Source of the DNA: Solea solea
Lineage: Eukaryota; Chordata; Actinopteri; Pleuronectiformes; Soleidae
Assembly (NCBI RefSeq): GCF_958295425.1
Contig: NC_081140.1
Coordinates: forward strand, 12,051,433-12,115,432
Direction: 5' to 3'
DNA: 64,000 nucleotides
Positions 10,089 to 22,200 of this stretch are shown piece after piece (the stretch's first letter is position 1; the number at the start of each line of letters is the position of its first letter). The position numbers were made by a program, and so were the translations under genes. Below the pieces are notes generated by a model. The model saw only the letters and a list, made by a program, of their open reading frames with translations, was not told the DNA's origin and did no database searches.

Positions 10089-12511
10089 TATCCGTGCTAC
10101 CTGTGATGTCTCAAACTGGTTGCCTGTGTCACCCAGCTACTAGTTAGCGTTGGCTGGGACAATCCTCTAGTATTTGACATTGTTAAAAATAAACTGTGCA
10201 TAGGTCTGTGTTTAGGTCTTTGTTTAGTGGTCTTATTATGGCTTTTACTGTGTATGATTTTATGATCTGTTTTCCCGGATTGACAAGTACTGTGTGATTT
10301 CCCGATTTACCAGAAGCATATCTTACACATGAGAACATATTCATTTAATCAATTTAACATTTTGAAATAGTTGAGATATTCTTCCAGCTCGAGATTTGTC
10401 ACATCTTTCCAGGACACTGCTGTCTGTGTGTGTTCATGCATGTTTATATTGCAGGGTTTGCGTTATATACCCATAAGGCGATGACATGTTAACATAATGG
10501 GCAAATTTGGTAATATAACGTCATAATCCATGAATATTAAGAGTAGCTGCTTTATTTCTCAACCAGAAACAGTTCAGTCAACAACGAACAAGAATACCAA
10601 TACGAAACAGATGTGCTGTACAGTATCTTTGTCATTGTTACCCATTGTTGGTTCTGAGTTAGCCCTGCATATTGTTATTATATCACTTCAAAATGTTAGT
10701 GGACACCAAACTAATGCTTGCACTGTGCCTCTTGAAAGCACCTGCCATTATATTATGTATTTAAAATAAAGATGGATTAGAAAAATGTGACTTTATTTCT
10801 CATCATCTTCATCGGTTTTCTATTCCTGTTCATCCTGTTCAGGTCTGGCAAAGGACAGTGAGAAACATGAATAATCTCACACAGAAAGGCCCCAGTTACT
10901 CAGTTTTTGCTGGGATGGGACGACTATCCTGCATTACATTAGTACAGGTCCTGCCACCCTGTCATTTAGTTAAAAGAAATGTCCTTCCATCACATGAGCT
11001 TGACCTATGGTTCTTGACAGTGTCAGTGCCATATTTGGATTTACTGTAAAGGTATGCCATATCTCTTACACTGCGCATCACAGAGTATCACAGTTATGTA
11101 TGTATACGAGCAGCAGTTTCAACCCCATTAAGTCAAGCTATGTGCTGATGTCACCAGGGAGGAAAACCTGGAGCTGCTCCGCTGAGACTCATTTGAGGTG
11201 ACTTTGTAAATGCAGCATGTATTTTCAGCTTTTACAGCCAAACATGGTTCATTTTGTTTCTGAACTATTGCCATCACTGAAAAACAATCCTTATTGAAAA
11301 CAACAAAACACCGTTTGAAAGAGCATCACATGCCAAAAGAGTGCAGCACTGAACTATAATTCGGTGATTTATATCATTCCATTTAACAGGATTTTACATC
11401 TAACAAGCACAAAACAAATAACCCTACATCACTTAAAGGAACTGTGAGCTCTGCATTTTTTTATACAATGCTGTTCAAACACAGCCTAATGAATGCTTTA
11501 TTCATATTCTTTAATTATGCAGTCAACTGTTTGACACATTATCTGACAAAATAAATGTAATATGAGTATTTTATTTGAATTATGCAGTATTCGATTGTAT
11601 ATTTAAGAACCCATATACAACTTCATATATATGAAACGATAATTCTAGCACTTGTGATAGTTTCAAACATCAATACCAAACTAGTAAATTAGACCACAAT
11701 GTGCACATCTGCAAAAGCATTTTTGACACATTTTCTTTACTTGAATATAAACTCAGATGAAAGTCTGTATTACAGTAATATAATACCTGGAAGAGCGGAC
11801 AAAAAAGAAGCCAAGCTTTAACCGCAAACACACACACAGCCACTGACATTGCAGTCCTTTCTTAAAACGTTTTCTTAGTTTGAAAACATTTCCCTGAAGT
11901 TATGCACATTAGAAACACCCAGCTTCACTTCACAATGCCGCACAACAGCACATAATATTAGAGTAAAAGAACTCCAACATTAGTCTTCCAACAAGTCCAG
12001 GTGCATGTTCTGCAAAGGATTCATTACACAGTGAATACATGTGTCTTAAACTTACAACGCTTAACTTTCAAAGTGTGTGTGTGTGTGCATGCATGCATGT
12101 GTGTGTGCGTCAGTATGTACTGCAGACCGGCTCTTGACTTTAGACAGGACTCACCTTTGGATAGTCCTGCTCCCCACTGACAGGTGGATGAACGCACAGG
12201 CATGAAAATAACAGCACAAACCGCAGGGACAAAAAAAGGGCAGACAAAGGAGAGGAAAAAAAAAACAATGCAAACACAAAAAAGAGTGAGCTAGTAACAT
12301 GCAAAATGTAAAAAAAGCAACAAAAAGGTGCTGGACAGACGAGTGGAGACAGTTTAACATGCCGAGATGAACAAAAAGAGGAAGACCAGATGAAAAGGAG
12401 AGGTAGAGAGAGGCCCAACCCCACTTGTCCTCCACCACTCGGGATGCTTTCTGAAATGTGCTCACTCATCGACTGGTGCAAAAAGAGGGAGAGAGAAAAG
12501 GAGGGGTGGGG

Positions 12512-12545
12512 GTGTGTGTGTGTGGGGGGGGGGGGGGGGGGGGGG
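12512..12545. repeat. (GT)n joined to a 22-base G-run
   Basis: A GT stretch at 12512-12523 runs directly into an uninterrupted G-run at 12524-12545. Such runs form G-quadruplexes easily and are prone to length errors in assemblies, so the exact length here is uncertain. Confidence 0.9.
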
Positions 12546-12689
12546 TAGAGCAGGTCGAAGTGTAGGGTGAGAGGGAGGTTAATCAGGAAAGGAGGCAGAA
12601 GTGGTCGGTGAGAGAAGATGGAGGTATGGTGAGACAAGGAATGGACTCAGAGTCTTTCAGCGGCTGTGTTCAGACTGATTCAGCTGTGT

Positions 12690-12978
12690 GGCTTCACTGC
12701 AGCATTTCACTGCCTTGGCCGTCCCAGAAACAGATCCTCCACTCCCTCCCTCCCCCTTTCTCTGCATCTCAGCTCACCTCCCTCCTTTGCCTCCTGTCAC
12801 CTCTCCTCCTCTTGCTTCTGCTGTCCCCCACCACCACCTGTTCTCTTTCTCCCCTGTCCACTCTAACCTCCTGTGCTTGTTCTTTTCCACCTTGAACCGC
12901 TCTTTCCCCTCACCTCTCCTGATCACGATCACATTCTCCTCTCCTCTCCTCTCCTCTCCTGCTCTCTCCTCTCATCAG
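12690..12978. repeat. Pyrimidine-rich stretch with (CTCCT)n array
   Basis: Nearly 290 bp are strongly C/T-biased on the + strand, ending in tandem TCTCC/CTCCT units at about 12935-12970. Open frames here are rich in Ser, Leu and Pro simply because of composition. The homopyrimidine:homopurine nature could allow triplex DNA. Confidence 0.8.
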
Positions 12979-13164
12979 TGTAATGCCCTCTTTCGCTCCG
13001 CCTTCCTTCTATACACAGCCTCCAAGGTGACCCTGTCCAGAGGCAGGTGTGCGCCTGTGTGCTCACGTGTGACTATATCTTAGAGTGCATATACAATCCC
13101 TGTGTGTTCACGTCTCATTCAGTACTTCTTCTATGTATTTACGTCTAATCTGTAAATTTACATC

Positions 13165-13225
13165 CATCCATCCATACCACTTTGTCCTCCACATGAGGGT
13201 CACAGGGTGCCAAGTATAATTCGCT
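13165..13225 (+). repeat. Dispersed-repeat 3' tail (ccatccat family)
   Basis: 'catccatccatccatacc' followed by 'tcctccacatgagggtcacaggg' is a phrase found at the end of a widespread fish and reptile retroelement tail. A related copy in reverse orientation lies at 58265-58315. The parent family is not assigned. Confidence 0.5.
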
Positions 13226-13325
13226 GCATTAAGGTACAACATGTATATAACTGTTTATCACTGCCCCCATACATAAATATGGAAATTACATTCAAACCTC
13301 AAGAGAGATGGATCGCCTGAGTGGT

Positions 13326-13348
13326 ATGTGTGTGTGTGTGTGTGTGTG
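13326..13348. repeat. (GT)n microsatellite
   Basis: An uninterrupted GT run followed by 'ggttaaggtttag...' sequence of a telomere-like dispersed fish repeat (to about 13495). Confidence 0.9.
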
Positions 13349-16012
13349 CGTCAGTGTGATTCTTTTCATTTTTGGAGGGTTAAGGTTTAGATTTTGGTTT
13401 AGGTTAGTGTTAGACACGTAGCTGAGATAGTTAAGGTAAGGGTAAGGAATTCATTGTTTCTTTGAATGTCCTCACAACTGGTTTATGTAAAGTACACGTA
13501 TTATATAGTTGTTAAATGCTTTCTTCATGTGTTATGTTACATTTTCTATTAACCATAGGAGAATGTATCACTATAGTGTAAGACAAAAATGGGGGAATTT
13601 ACTCTGTTCATTGACAATATAGTGTAATATCTGTACAGCTGTGAGGCAATCGCAGTATAAGCTACAACCCACAATGAGCGAAAGCCCCATGGAGTGAAAA
13701 GTGATACCAACACATCAGACATAATCTACGAAATCTGCCAAATCAGCGCCGATTTTTTGTCAATTTAAAAAGGCAAGTAGGTGCCAAAGTAAAAGGAATC
13801 ATAACGGAATGCACTGGATAGAGCAGACTGTAGTAAACGGGAACAAATGTTCAGTAAAAACAGCACAGAGTGGCAGTGTATAGTGTCAGTGTAGTGTCGT
13901 GCATTACATTTGCTCCTTCCGAAATTAAATAACGCTCGGGGATAGAAAATGAGGCATGAGATTAACAAAACTTAATATGATATATTATCCCTAGCTGTTT
14001 ACGCTGTCTGCTTATATCGCTGAGTTGAATGAGAAGTTGTGTTGAGTGTACATAATTTGATTTTGGACATGACCCTGTGCGACTCTGATATTGGTGATGA
14101 CACTGTTAATGTGTCAGTCGATTGCTGAGGAAGTCATGAATCCTGTGAATGAGGTCAGGCTGCACATTCAGGTTGTGTACTTCTGCGATCCTTCACTGCC
14201 ACAGGTCTGTGTTGAAGGCTGTGCTGAGATTGATGAAATGTACGCAAGAACTGTATGATGTTCTGGCCGGAGGTGCCATGTTTGTAATGTGGTGTGAAGG
14301 ACACACTACGGGCCTCTTTGTGCCTTGCAGGGAAAGGCAAGGCAAGGATCAGTGTCAATGTGGACACTGTTCTAAGAGAACCTGTTTTGTTTTTATGGAC
14401 GTTACACTCAAGTGTCTCGGCCGTGTTACCTTTTTGACCTTTATGACAATGTAGGATTTGCTCCTGGTTTCCTGCCACTGTTGGGTTCTAATGTTCAAGC
14501 TCTAACTCCAGACCAGGTACAGTAGCCTATGTTATAGCATTTTATTTATAAAGATATAATTACATTGTTTTATTTTTCAAGAACGACAGTGCCTTAGTTT
14601 GTGTAGCATCTGTTTTCAACCCAGCTTATATAACCTACTGCTCATGGGTGGGGGGGCATTCACCATATTATAAGTCAAAAAAATACTACCTACATTGCGT
14701 TGCTTTAAAAACAAAAGTAATATTTTTAAGAAAGCGGGGACGGTAACGTTGTGATAACGACGACATAAAGGTCTGTCGTATCAAAAATGCAGCTGGAGTA
14801 TTTGGAGTCGATATTCAATTGTATGAGGAAAATCAAGTCCACTTTAAAATTAAAATACAAATGTGTACCTGCAAATATTGCATGATTGCAACAGACACAT
14901 CAGTTTATAACAATAAGAAAACAATATATACATAAAGATGAAATAAAATCTGTGAATAGGATGACAACATACTTATTATTGCTATTATTATTCTTACGAT
15001 TGCAGCACAAATCCCTATACCAAACACAATACGTCCTGTAAAGCCCGTCCAAACATGTAGTCACCCTGTACAAGTGCACAGAGTCACAAAGTGCAAAGAT
15101 AAAGAGAGACAAAACATGGAAGTTGACAGGATGAGATTCTGCCTGTGCGTTACACTGGTGTGTAGCAGAGGCATGAAATGGGAGAAGCAGGAAAGTGGAG
15201 ACGGGAGTAAAGGCTGCAGTATGTGGTATGTGTTAAGCACCAGTCCGTGTGCGACTTGGAGACACTCTTGAGTAAGGCTGACTCAGCTTTGCTGAGTGCA
15301 TGTGTGTTTGTGTGTGGCAGCAGTTATCAAACCACCGCCCCCACCTCCTCCTCCAACCCCATCTCTCCCCCATCCCCTCCTCTCACTCTCTTCACCTCTA
15401 CCTCTGCAGTACCTCTCGTACCTCTCTGTGCTGGCTGGGGAGACACACATTTTCCCTGTATTTCTGCCTGACTGCGGGCTCGACTCCAGCAAACCACCCC
15501 CACCCCCCCTCCCTGAGCATCTCACGCGTGTTTTTACTCCCCCCCCCTCCAGCCTATGTCTCTCTCTTTGGGGTTTGTTGGCCAGTCTGCTTCCCGTGCT
15601 GTTGCTGATGCTGCTTCTGTAGCAGTGGAGGTTTCTGACACTACACTGCAACGCTGCAACTGCTCTGCCTCGCTTCCACTCTCTCTGCCGTTCACTTCAC
15701 GCTGCTGGATGATCACTGAGTCTGCCAGCAAAAGAGGAAAGGAGGGGAGAGGAACACAGAGGCTCTTCATGTAACTGCTGCATTCTTCCGTCTGTCTGTT
15801 CCTCTCTGCTTTTCTGGACTGCCAGTGTGCAGTGCAGAGGGAACAACTGGGCAGACAACAGAGCTCTGTGAAGGAATCTATCCTTCTCTTTTTGCGCTTC
15901 CTCCCTCTGTTCATTCCTGGGACAGAGTGCAGAAGAGGAGAGAAGAGGGAGGGACTGGGAACAGGACTTCAGGCTGCCCTCAGCTGCACAGCTCCAGTGT
16001 CCAGATAGACAC

Positions 16013-16039
16013 ATGAATGACACAGGCATATTTACATAG
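16013..16039 (+). other. Upstream ORF in the presumed scn4b leader
   Basis: An ATG at 16013 opens an eight-codon frame ending at TAG 16037-16039. A second ATG at 16017 opens a frame that runs past the scn4b start codon in another frame. If transcription starts upstream of 16013, both would reduce initiation at the main ATG. The transcription start is not known, so this is conditional. Confidence 0.35.
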
Positions 16040-16155
16040 ATTAGACACAGCTGGGGCTGACCACACTGGCAGAAAAGGGGATAGATTGACAAAGACACAC
16101 ATTCTATTAATACAGAGAGACCGGCAAGACCACCGACTGACAGACAGGGGGTGTC

Positions 16156-16249
16156 ATGGCGTCAGTGGACAGCACCACTTTGAGTGTCTCTGGTCGGCTG
16201 AGATCTGGGGATCTACTTCATGCTGGTCTAGCAGTTATCCTGCTGCTTG
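16156..16249 (+). CDS. scn4b: scn4b exon 1: signal peptide
   Basis: The ATG (context gtcATGg, G at +4, pyrimidine-poor leader) opens MASVDSTTLSVSG and continues to AGLAVILLL, a classic hydrophobic signal core. The donor G|GTGAGT leaves a phase-1 end that fits exon 2. No homology beyond the general signal design is expected, because signal peptides diverge fast. Confidence comes from the matching phase and the position about 4.7 kb before exon 2. Confidence 0.85.
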
Positions 16250-19200
16250 GTGAGTTATACTTCTCTCTTGATACCTCTATTCGCCCTGTCACTCCTCACT
16301 TTCCCTCTGTATCGCTATGGTCAGTCAGAATATTGCACTTTTGTTCCTTGTTAAAACATCATTCATGACTGCTTGTGTGTGGGTTAATCCCCTCTAATTG
16401 TGTGAACATTTAAACTTCTTGTTTCAGGTTTCTTTTATGTCCATCTGGGTGGGTGGTTCACTGCCGTAACAATAAATCCATGTCGTCTTTTTTATCACTC
16501 CACACCAACAAATGCTGCTCTTTGCTTCTGTTGCTTCTCTCTCCTTAACATTGTTTTTCCCACAGCTTAAGTCTGAAATATATGGTGATGATGTCACAGC
16601 TCATGCACTCGGGGCATCAAGACCAATATCATCTAACCCTTGGCTCATCTGAACATGGAAGGGTTAAATGTCTGGATGATGAGCTGGATGATTGATTAGT
16701 TAAATGACTCTTTATGGGGCGGAGTTAATGAGGTGACACTTTCAAAGGAAAGATGCAATCAAAATAATCAAATACAGGAAAACCTTTGGTGCTATACAAA
16801 CCAAAAAAAACCAATTTAATACACATACATATTCATAACTGAGTACATGTGAATGTGTAAGTGACGTAGTGGTGCATCGGTGATCTGTGCTCTTGTTGGA
16901 GCGTCCAGTAGTGCCCCCATATTAGCATCCCCTCCTTGAGCTCTGTTGAGTGAAAGCTCACCACAGTTCACAGTGGAGGTTTATGGCACAAAAACAAGAT
17001 CAGTGGGCTTATGTGAGGAGCTTTCATGGTAATTTACTCAGATAATTAACCCCAAACTAGTTTGTTAAGGGTTAAGGATAATACATAAACTATTAGCATG
17101 TATAGTATGATAGAAGTTTGTGGCATTTTACAAGAGACATTTAGACATTCTTCAATTCTTTAAAGGTGGGCAAATATACCGTGTTTAAATGTCAGGAGTA
17201 CTTCTCTTTAAAATGTCATGCGTACAGGAATAGTGCTTAAAAAGAAAAAAAAGAAAGCCTTTCAATTGATTATGTTGTCCAAGTGGCTGCATAGGCATGA
17301 CTTTAGACCTGTCCATCTTTCGCCCTGTGTCAGCTGGAATTGGCTCTTGCAAGCGTACGTGTGTGTGTGTTTGTTTGTCCGGTGTCTCTTGTTAAGACCT
17401 ATTCTGTGATAAACACTGACCTTGTCAGGATCAATAGTCCTCACGGGGACCACAGCCCGATCCTAATGCGGCAAGGACTAATTTCTTATGCCCTGGTTAA
17501 AGGCCAAGTTTGCAGAAATTGAGGGGCTGATGTTTGTAAACACAGCAGAAGCAAAGTTTGTCCCTTTCCCTCTGCTTACTTACAGTAGCATCACTAGTCT
17601 CTGACAATACACTCACCAACACGTAGGCCACACTGGCTGCGTGTAGACGGAGGAACTATGCCTGGAACAGCTTTTCACAGACAGGCTTGTAAACAGATTA
17701 GGTTGCTCTCAGTGTCTGAGACACAGACACAGTGGCTTCTATAAGCCAGAGTGGTGGCTCGTATGATTCAACCTAGTTTGTCAGAACCTACAGTTCTGGT
17801 ACAGTTCTGGTTGTCGTTTTGTGCACAGCCTACACTGCAATCTATACCATTGTAGGAATGTTACTTTTGTCGTAGAAATGCTGCTACTTTAGCTTCTAGT
17901 TTCCCACATCACTCTCCATCTCCTTCCTCTCCTTCAGTGCTCACCAGCGCTCCCAGATTCAATCCCAGTTGTGGTGTGTGAATACGATGTACCGTTGGTA
18001 GTACGTGTTAGTATACCCCATCTTTGTGTTGTTATCAGGTGAGCAAAGTTAACACAATCTCAAACAAAGTGGAAGTAACACCACAGTCCTGAATAGTAAA
18101 TGTTTGAACCAGATACAATCCAGTACTGTCAATCACTGTCATCATTGTACCACCTTGGGTGAAATGATGATTTTTTTTTTTCACTGATTATACATATGGT
18201 TAGATTCAGGCACAAATATGGGCAGCAGTGGCTCAGTAGGAAGAACAGGTTATATTCCAATCAGAAGGATGAGGATTGATCTCTATCTTATGTGGTACAT
18301 GCACATTATTTTATGTAGCGTATCATATTCCTGACATAACAGTTACCTTTATAACCTCAACTGATGGCTTGATGGTGAACCAGTGGAAGGCTATGTGACA
18401 AAGATTGTTGCCAAGGTTAGAGTGCCTATAATTGAGCAAGTTTTACACTGTATGAATGTGAGATTGTGACCACAATGCGGTTGTTAGCCTTATATGTACA
18501 AATGTACAAACAAACAAAATGTAATTCCAGTAAGAATGTAATTTAGTTGTGTTGGAAAAATTATTATCTGCCTTTGTCAGAATCACAGTACTTATCATAG
18601 CTGCCTATTCACCTGCAGTCTGAACTGACCTATATTCTAAGGTTATTTTACTGAAAAAGTACATTGCACATCTGTTGCCAAAACACCACAGCAATCCCAT
18701 GCAAGAAAAAAAAATAAGAGTGAATCAAACTCTGAATGAAAGGGCAGCGGTACACTGAACCTTAAACCACATAACAATAAATTATCTTCTGTAATAAAAT
18801 ACAGTTCACACCACTGTCAAAGTTCTGATATATGTTGAACATTACAGTCAATTAGGCTTATCTCATTAAGAGACCATTAGATTATGACCTCAGTGCTACA
18901 TTAATCCTCCACAAAGTGTCACTCATTTGACCACAAAAAGGTATGCAATATCCATGCAGTCTCAATCTCCGGCTCCATATGTTAACATCATGAATTATGC
19001 AGCATTGACAATTATAAACAACAAACAACAAACAGCAGTTGTGGTTAAACAGGGAACATAGTCCAGGTAATAACTCAGCGTTTACCAGTAACATTTATCA
19101 ACACTCGGTATAAAAATGCCATGATTTATGTTGTTACATGTTTATATTACATAATCTGCAATGTTCAGTCAGGAACACGCTCTTCAAAAGAAACCACTTA

Positions 19201-22200
19201 TTGCAACAAATGGAAGTACAGTCAGACTTGGCACTGATGGCTCCACTCTTTGGACACTCAGCCAAGCACCTCCCAAACAGGGAGCACTAGAGTGAACCCC
19301 AGCATTGAAAAACACGTTTTTTTGGACCTGTTAGAGACTGTGATCTAGAAAGGTGGAGGCTGGTGTGGTGGAGACAAGTGTGCAGTGTGAGGCAGTGTTG
19401 GTGTAGCAATTTAAAATGGACCGCCTTGATTTTAGATTGGCAGAGTTTGGAGGGTGAATGATAGACTGCGGTCAGCTGCCTGTCAGCTGATTACAGCTGG
19501 GGCGTGTGACTACTGTGTCCTGGATGAACTAACACAAAGCCATCGCTCTGATGACTGAGTCACTAAGATATTGCTGTAATTCCCTCCCCTACTGTCACTC
19601 ATTCAACTTGGAGAGGACACCTCGCTGTCCTCACCTCTCTATGTCCATTCCTCCATTCTTCCATAGTGACCCAGCCCATCACTTCGAACATACTGTACCT
19701 TCACAATTACCCCTATTGTCCCCCATTCATCGCTCTTCTACTCTCCTCCTCCCGTACACATGCCATCACACTTCTCTCTCTCTCTCCCACCCTCTCTCCC
19801 TCCCTGTCTCTTAGTCGCTCATAGAGGTAATAGTGTCCTCAGTCAGCTCTCTATGGGTTCAACTAAGAAATACATTAACCCTTTACTCTCTGGCCTACTT
19901 AAGAAAAATAGAAAAAAAAAAAATAACCTTGACAGTCAGCCAAGGACACACACATGCACACACACGCACAATCAGCTGTCTTTCCTCCCATCAGTGATTC
20001 AGATATTGATGTTTCCCAAATGGGACAAAGAGATATTTGATAGTGAAGCTAAAAATAACGGACATTCCGGTCTATTTCTCGTGGACACACAAACACACAT
20101 ATGCAGATACATGAGAAGAACCCCCACACATTCAAAGGCAACCTCACAACACCTCACTTCACGTGAGGACAAACTGATAAGGGGACAAGATAAAGGGGGT
20201 GGAGAAAAAATGGGTACAGTGTGAAATGAGGGAGGTGTGAAATCTATTTCTAGCCATGGGAGAATGGCACTGCCCTCAGATATGTAAAAGATCAGTCAGT
20301 TTTAGAGTCACCTATTTGCAGATATGTATGGGTGTTAGTGTGTGCATTTTAAAACACGTATTTTTAACTGAGATATCATAGAAAACCACAGTGGCTCTCA
20401 TGTCAGCACTGCATGGAGATACTGATACGGGAAGAATAAAAAAAGGGAAATAATGGCACAAGCTCCAAAGTGGTCAGTTGCGTAATCTTAACCATATATC
20501 ACATACTTGAACTTGGTGATAGAAAACTTTACATTAACACAATTGTTTGGTCTGCTTTGGAAATGCCATAGCGACTGATCAGTGCGTGTGTGTGGACTGA
20601 AACATCTAACACATATGTGTAATAGGTGCAATACATATAGATGTAAGTCCTTCTCTACTCTAATGCTGTTTGCACCATGTCCAAGTGCAACATGATCCTG
20701 AGCGGGTCACTGCGGTTGAGAGCATTTATAAATAGGCCCCAAGTGAAAGACACCAGAGCAACAATCTGGGAATTACACCAGCTGTCATTGCAAAACCAAA
20801 AAAAAAACCACAAAACCCACCGTGCAAGGCCCAAATACCAGTGTAAAGTGGCACCATCTGTTTTCTACACACAATAATGATCTTTAATAAGTTGTATTTC
20901 TAATTCTCTCTCTCTTTTTCTCTGCCTTTCTGTTAATGTTTTCATTGTTTGCTTCGTCTCGTGGTGCAGGTGTATGGAGTGTTGGGGGACTTGAGGTATC
21001 TACAGGCAAAGTGTCTTTCATCGAAGCAATGAATGGCTCCACAGTTTTGCTGCCCTGCACCTACTCCTCCTGTATCGGCATCAAGGATCTCCATTTCAAC
21101 TGGCACTTTAACGACAATGGAACCATGGACAAGGTACAACGTACAAACATCTGTATGGACACTCACACACACACACTCAAACTAAAGATTATTTCCAAGT
21201 GGAGAAGTGATAAGTCATACAGTACTGAGCAAATGTCTTGAGCCAAAATTAGATGTGTTGTCTTACCAATGTTATAATGACCAAATGGTATGATATTTGT
21301 TTTCCTCTATTACTTTATTGTTTTAAAGTCATTCATTTTTAAGACAAAAAAAATATCTTCTACAAGTTAAAGTGTCAAGTATTTAGTGTGACCTACCCTT
21401 ACACTTGAACAATAGTATGACCCTGGCTTTCTCAAAACTGGAGTGGAATCCTTATTACAGTGATGATAAAGTTAATTTGCAATATATTAGTCTAATATTC
21501 ACTGAGCAACAGATTTGATATACCTCTGATATACTTTTTTGAAAACAGATAAGGTGCTTCCTACATGAGTGTATTAAATTGTATTTTTACTTATTAGACA
21601 GACGAATAGAAACCAGTAAACAGTGCCTGTGTGTTTAATTTATTACTGTGACCTCAGCTCCTGCACTTTAAATGTCATGCTAACATTGTTCACTGTTACA
21701 TTACTGTTTTTGTCCAAACGATTGTTTGTAACCTGTCTCCTACTGTATATCTAATCTGATATTTATCGTGTGCTGCCGACCTCCTTTTTACCTGGTTAAA
21801 TATAAAGTATAAATAAAATAAAATGTGTTTAATTGCCAACAAATCTAAAAGAGAGCAACTATTACTGTGTTGACCTTTCTTAAACGCTCTCTGATTTTGG
21901 CACGACATTCACTTATGGTTTAATTTACAATAAACTGCAGCCTTTGAATGTTCAATTTGCAATTCTTTATTTGAAAACGTTGAATTGGTCAGTCCTAATG
22001 TACACACACTACGTGTACACACTAGGTAAAATACGTATGTAGAAGCCCACCCCTTGTATGCCATTTTGTGTTGACAAGAATGTTTTAGCCTTGACATGGA
22101 CATTGTTGGCAGCATTTTAGGGTAATCTGTTTATCTGTACAATTGTGTGTGTGTGTGTGTGTTTGTGTATGTGTGTAGTTATGTGAAGGAGATATCCCCA

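Larger units (their letters stand above)
6980..16012. other. Spacer between scn2b and scn4b
   Basis: About 9 kb with no supportable protein-coding gene. It contains a 14-bp-arm inverted repeat at 7727-7770, a possible CGGBP1-like transposon fragment near 8740-8928, a (GAT)n array at 10060, a long G-run at 12524, pyrimidine-rich DNA at 12.69-12.97 kb and a dispersed-repeat tail at 13165. The last 300 bp (15.7-16.0 kb) are pyrimidine- and GA-rich and probably include the scn4b promoter or leader. Open frames of 60-165 codons in this stretch have no domain and mostly track simple sequence. Confidence 0.6.

Noticed and set aside
12140..12637. A 165-codon minus-strand open frame
   Set aside because: It reads through GA-rich DNA and a 22-base G-run, giving a Pro/Ser/Leu low-complexity product.
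15283..15914. Several overlapping open frames of 70-126 codons on both strands upstream of scn4b
   Set aside because: They follow a pyrimidine-rich tract with C-runs; products are Pro/Ser or Gly/Glu/Arg-rich without domain structure. The region is more likely promoter or leader.
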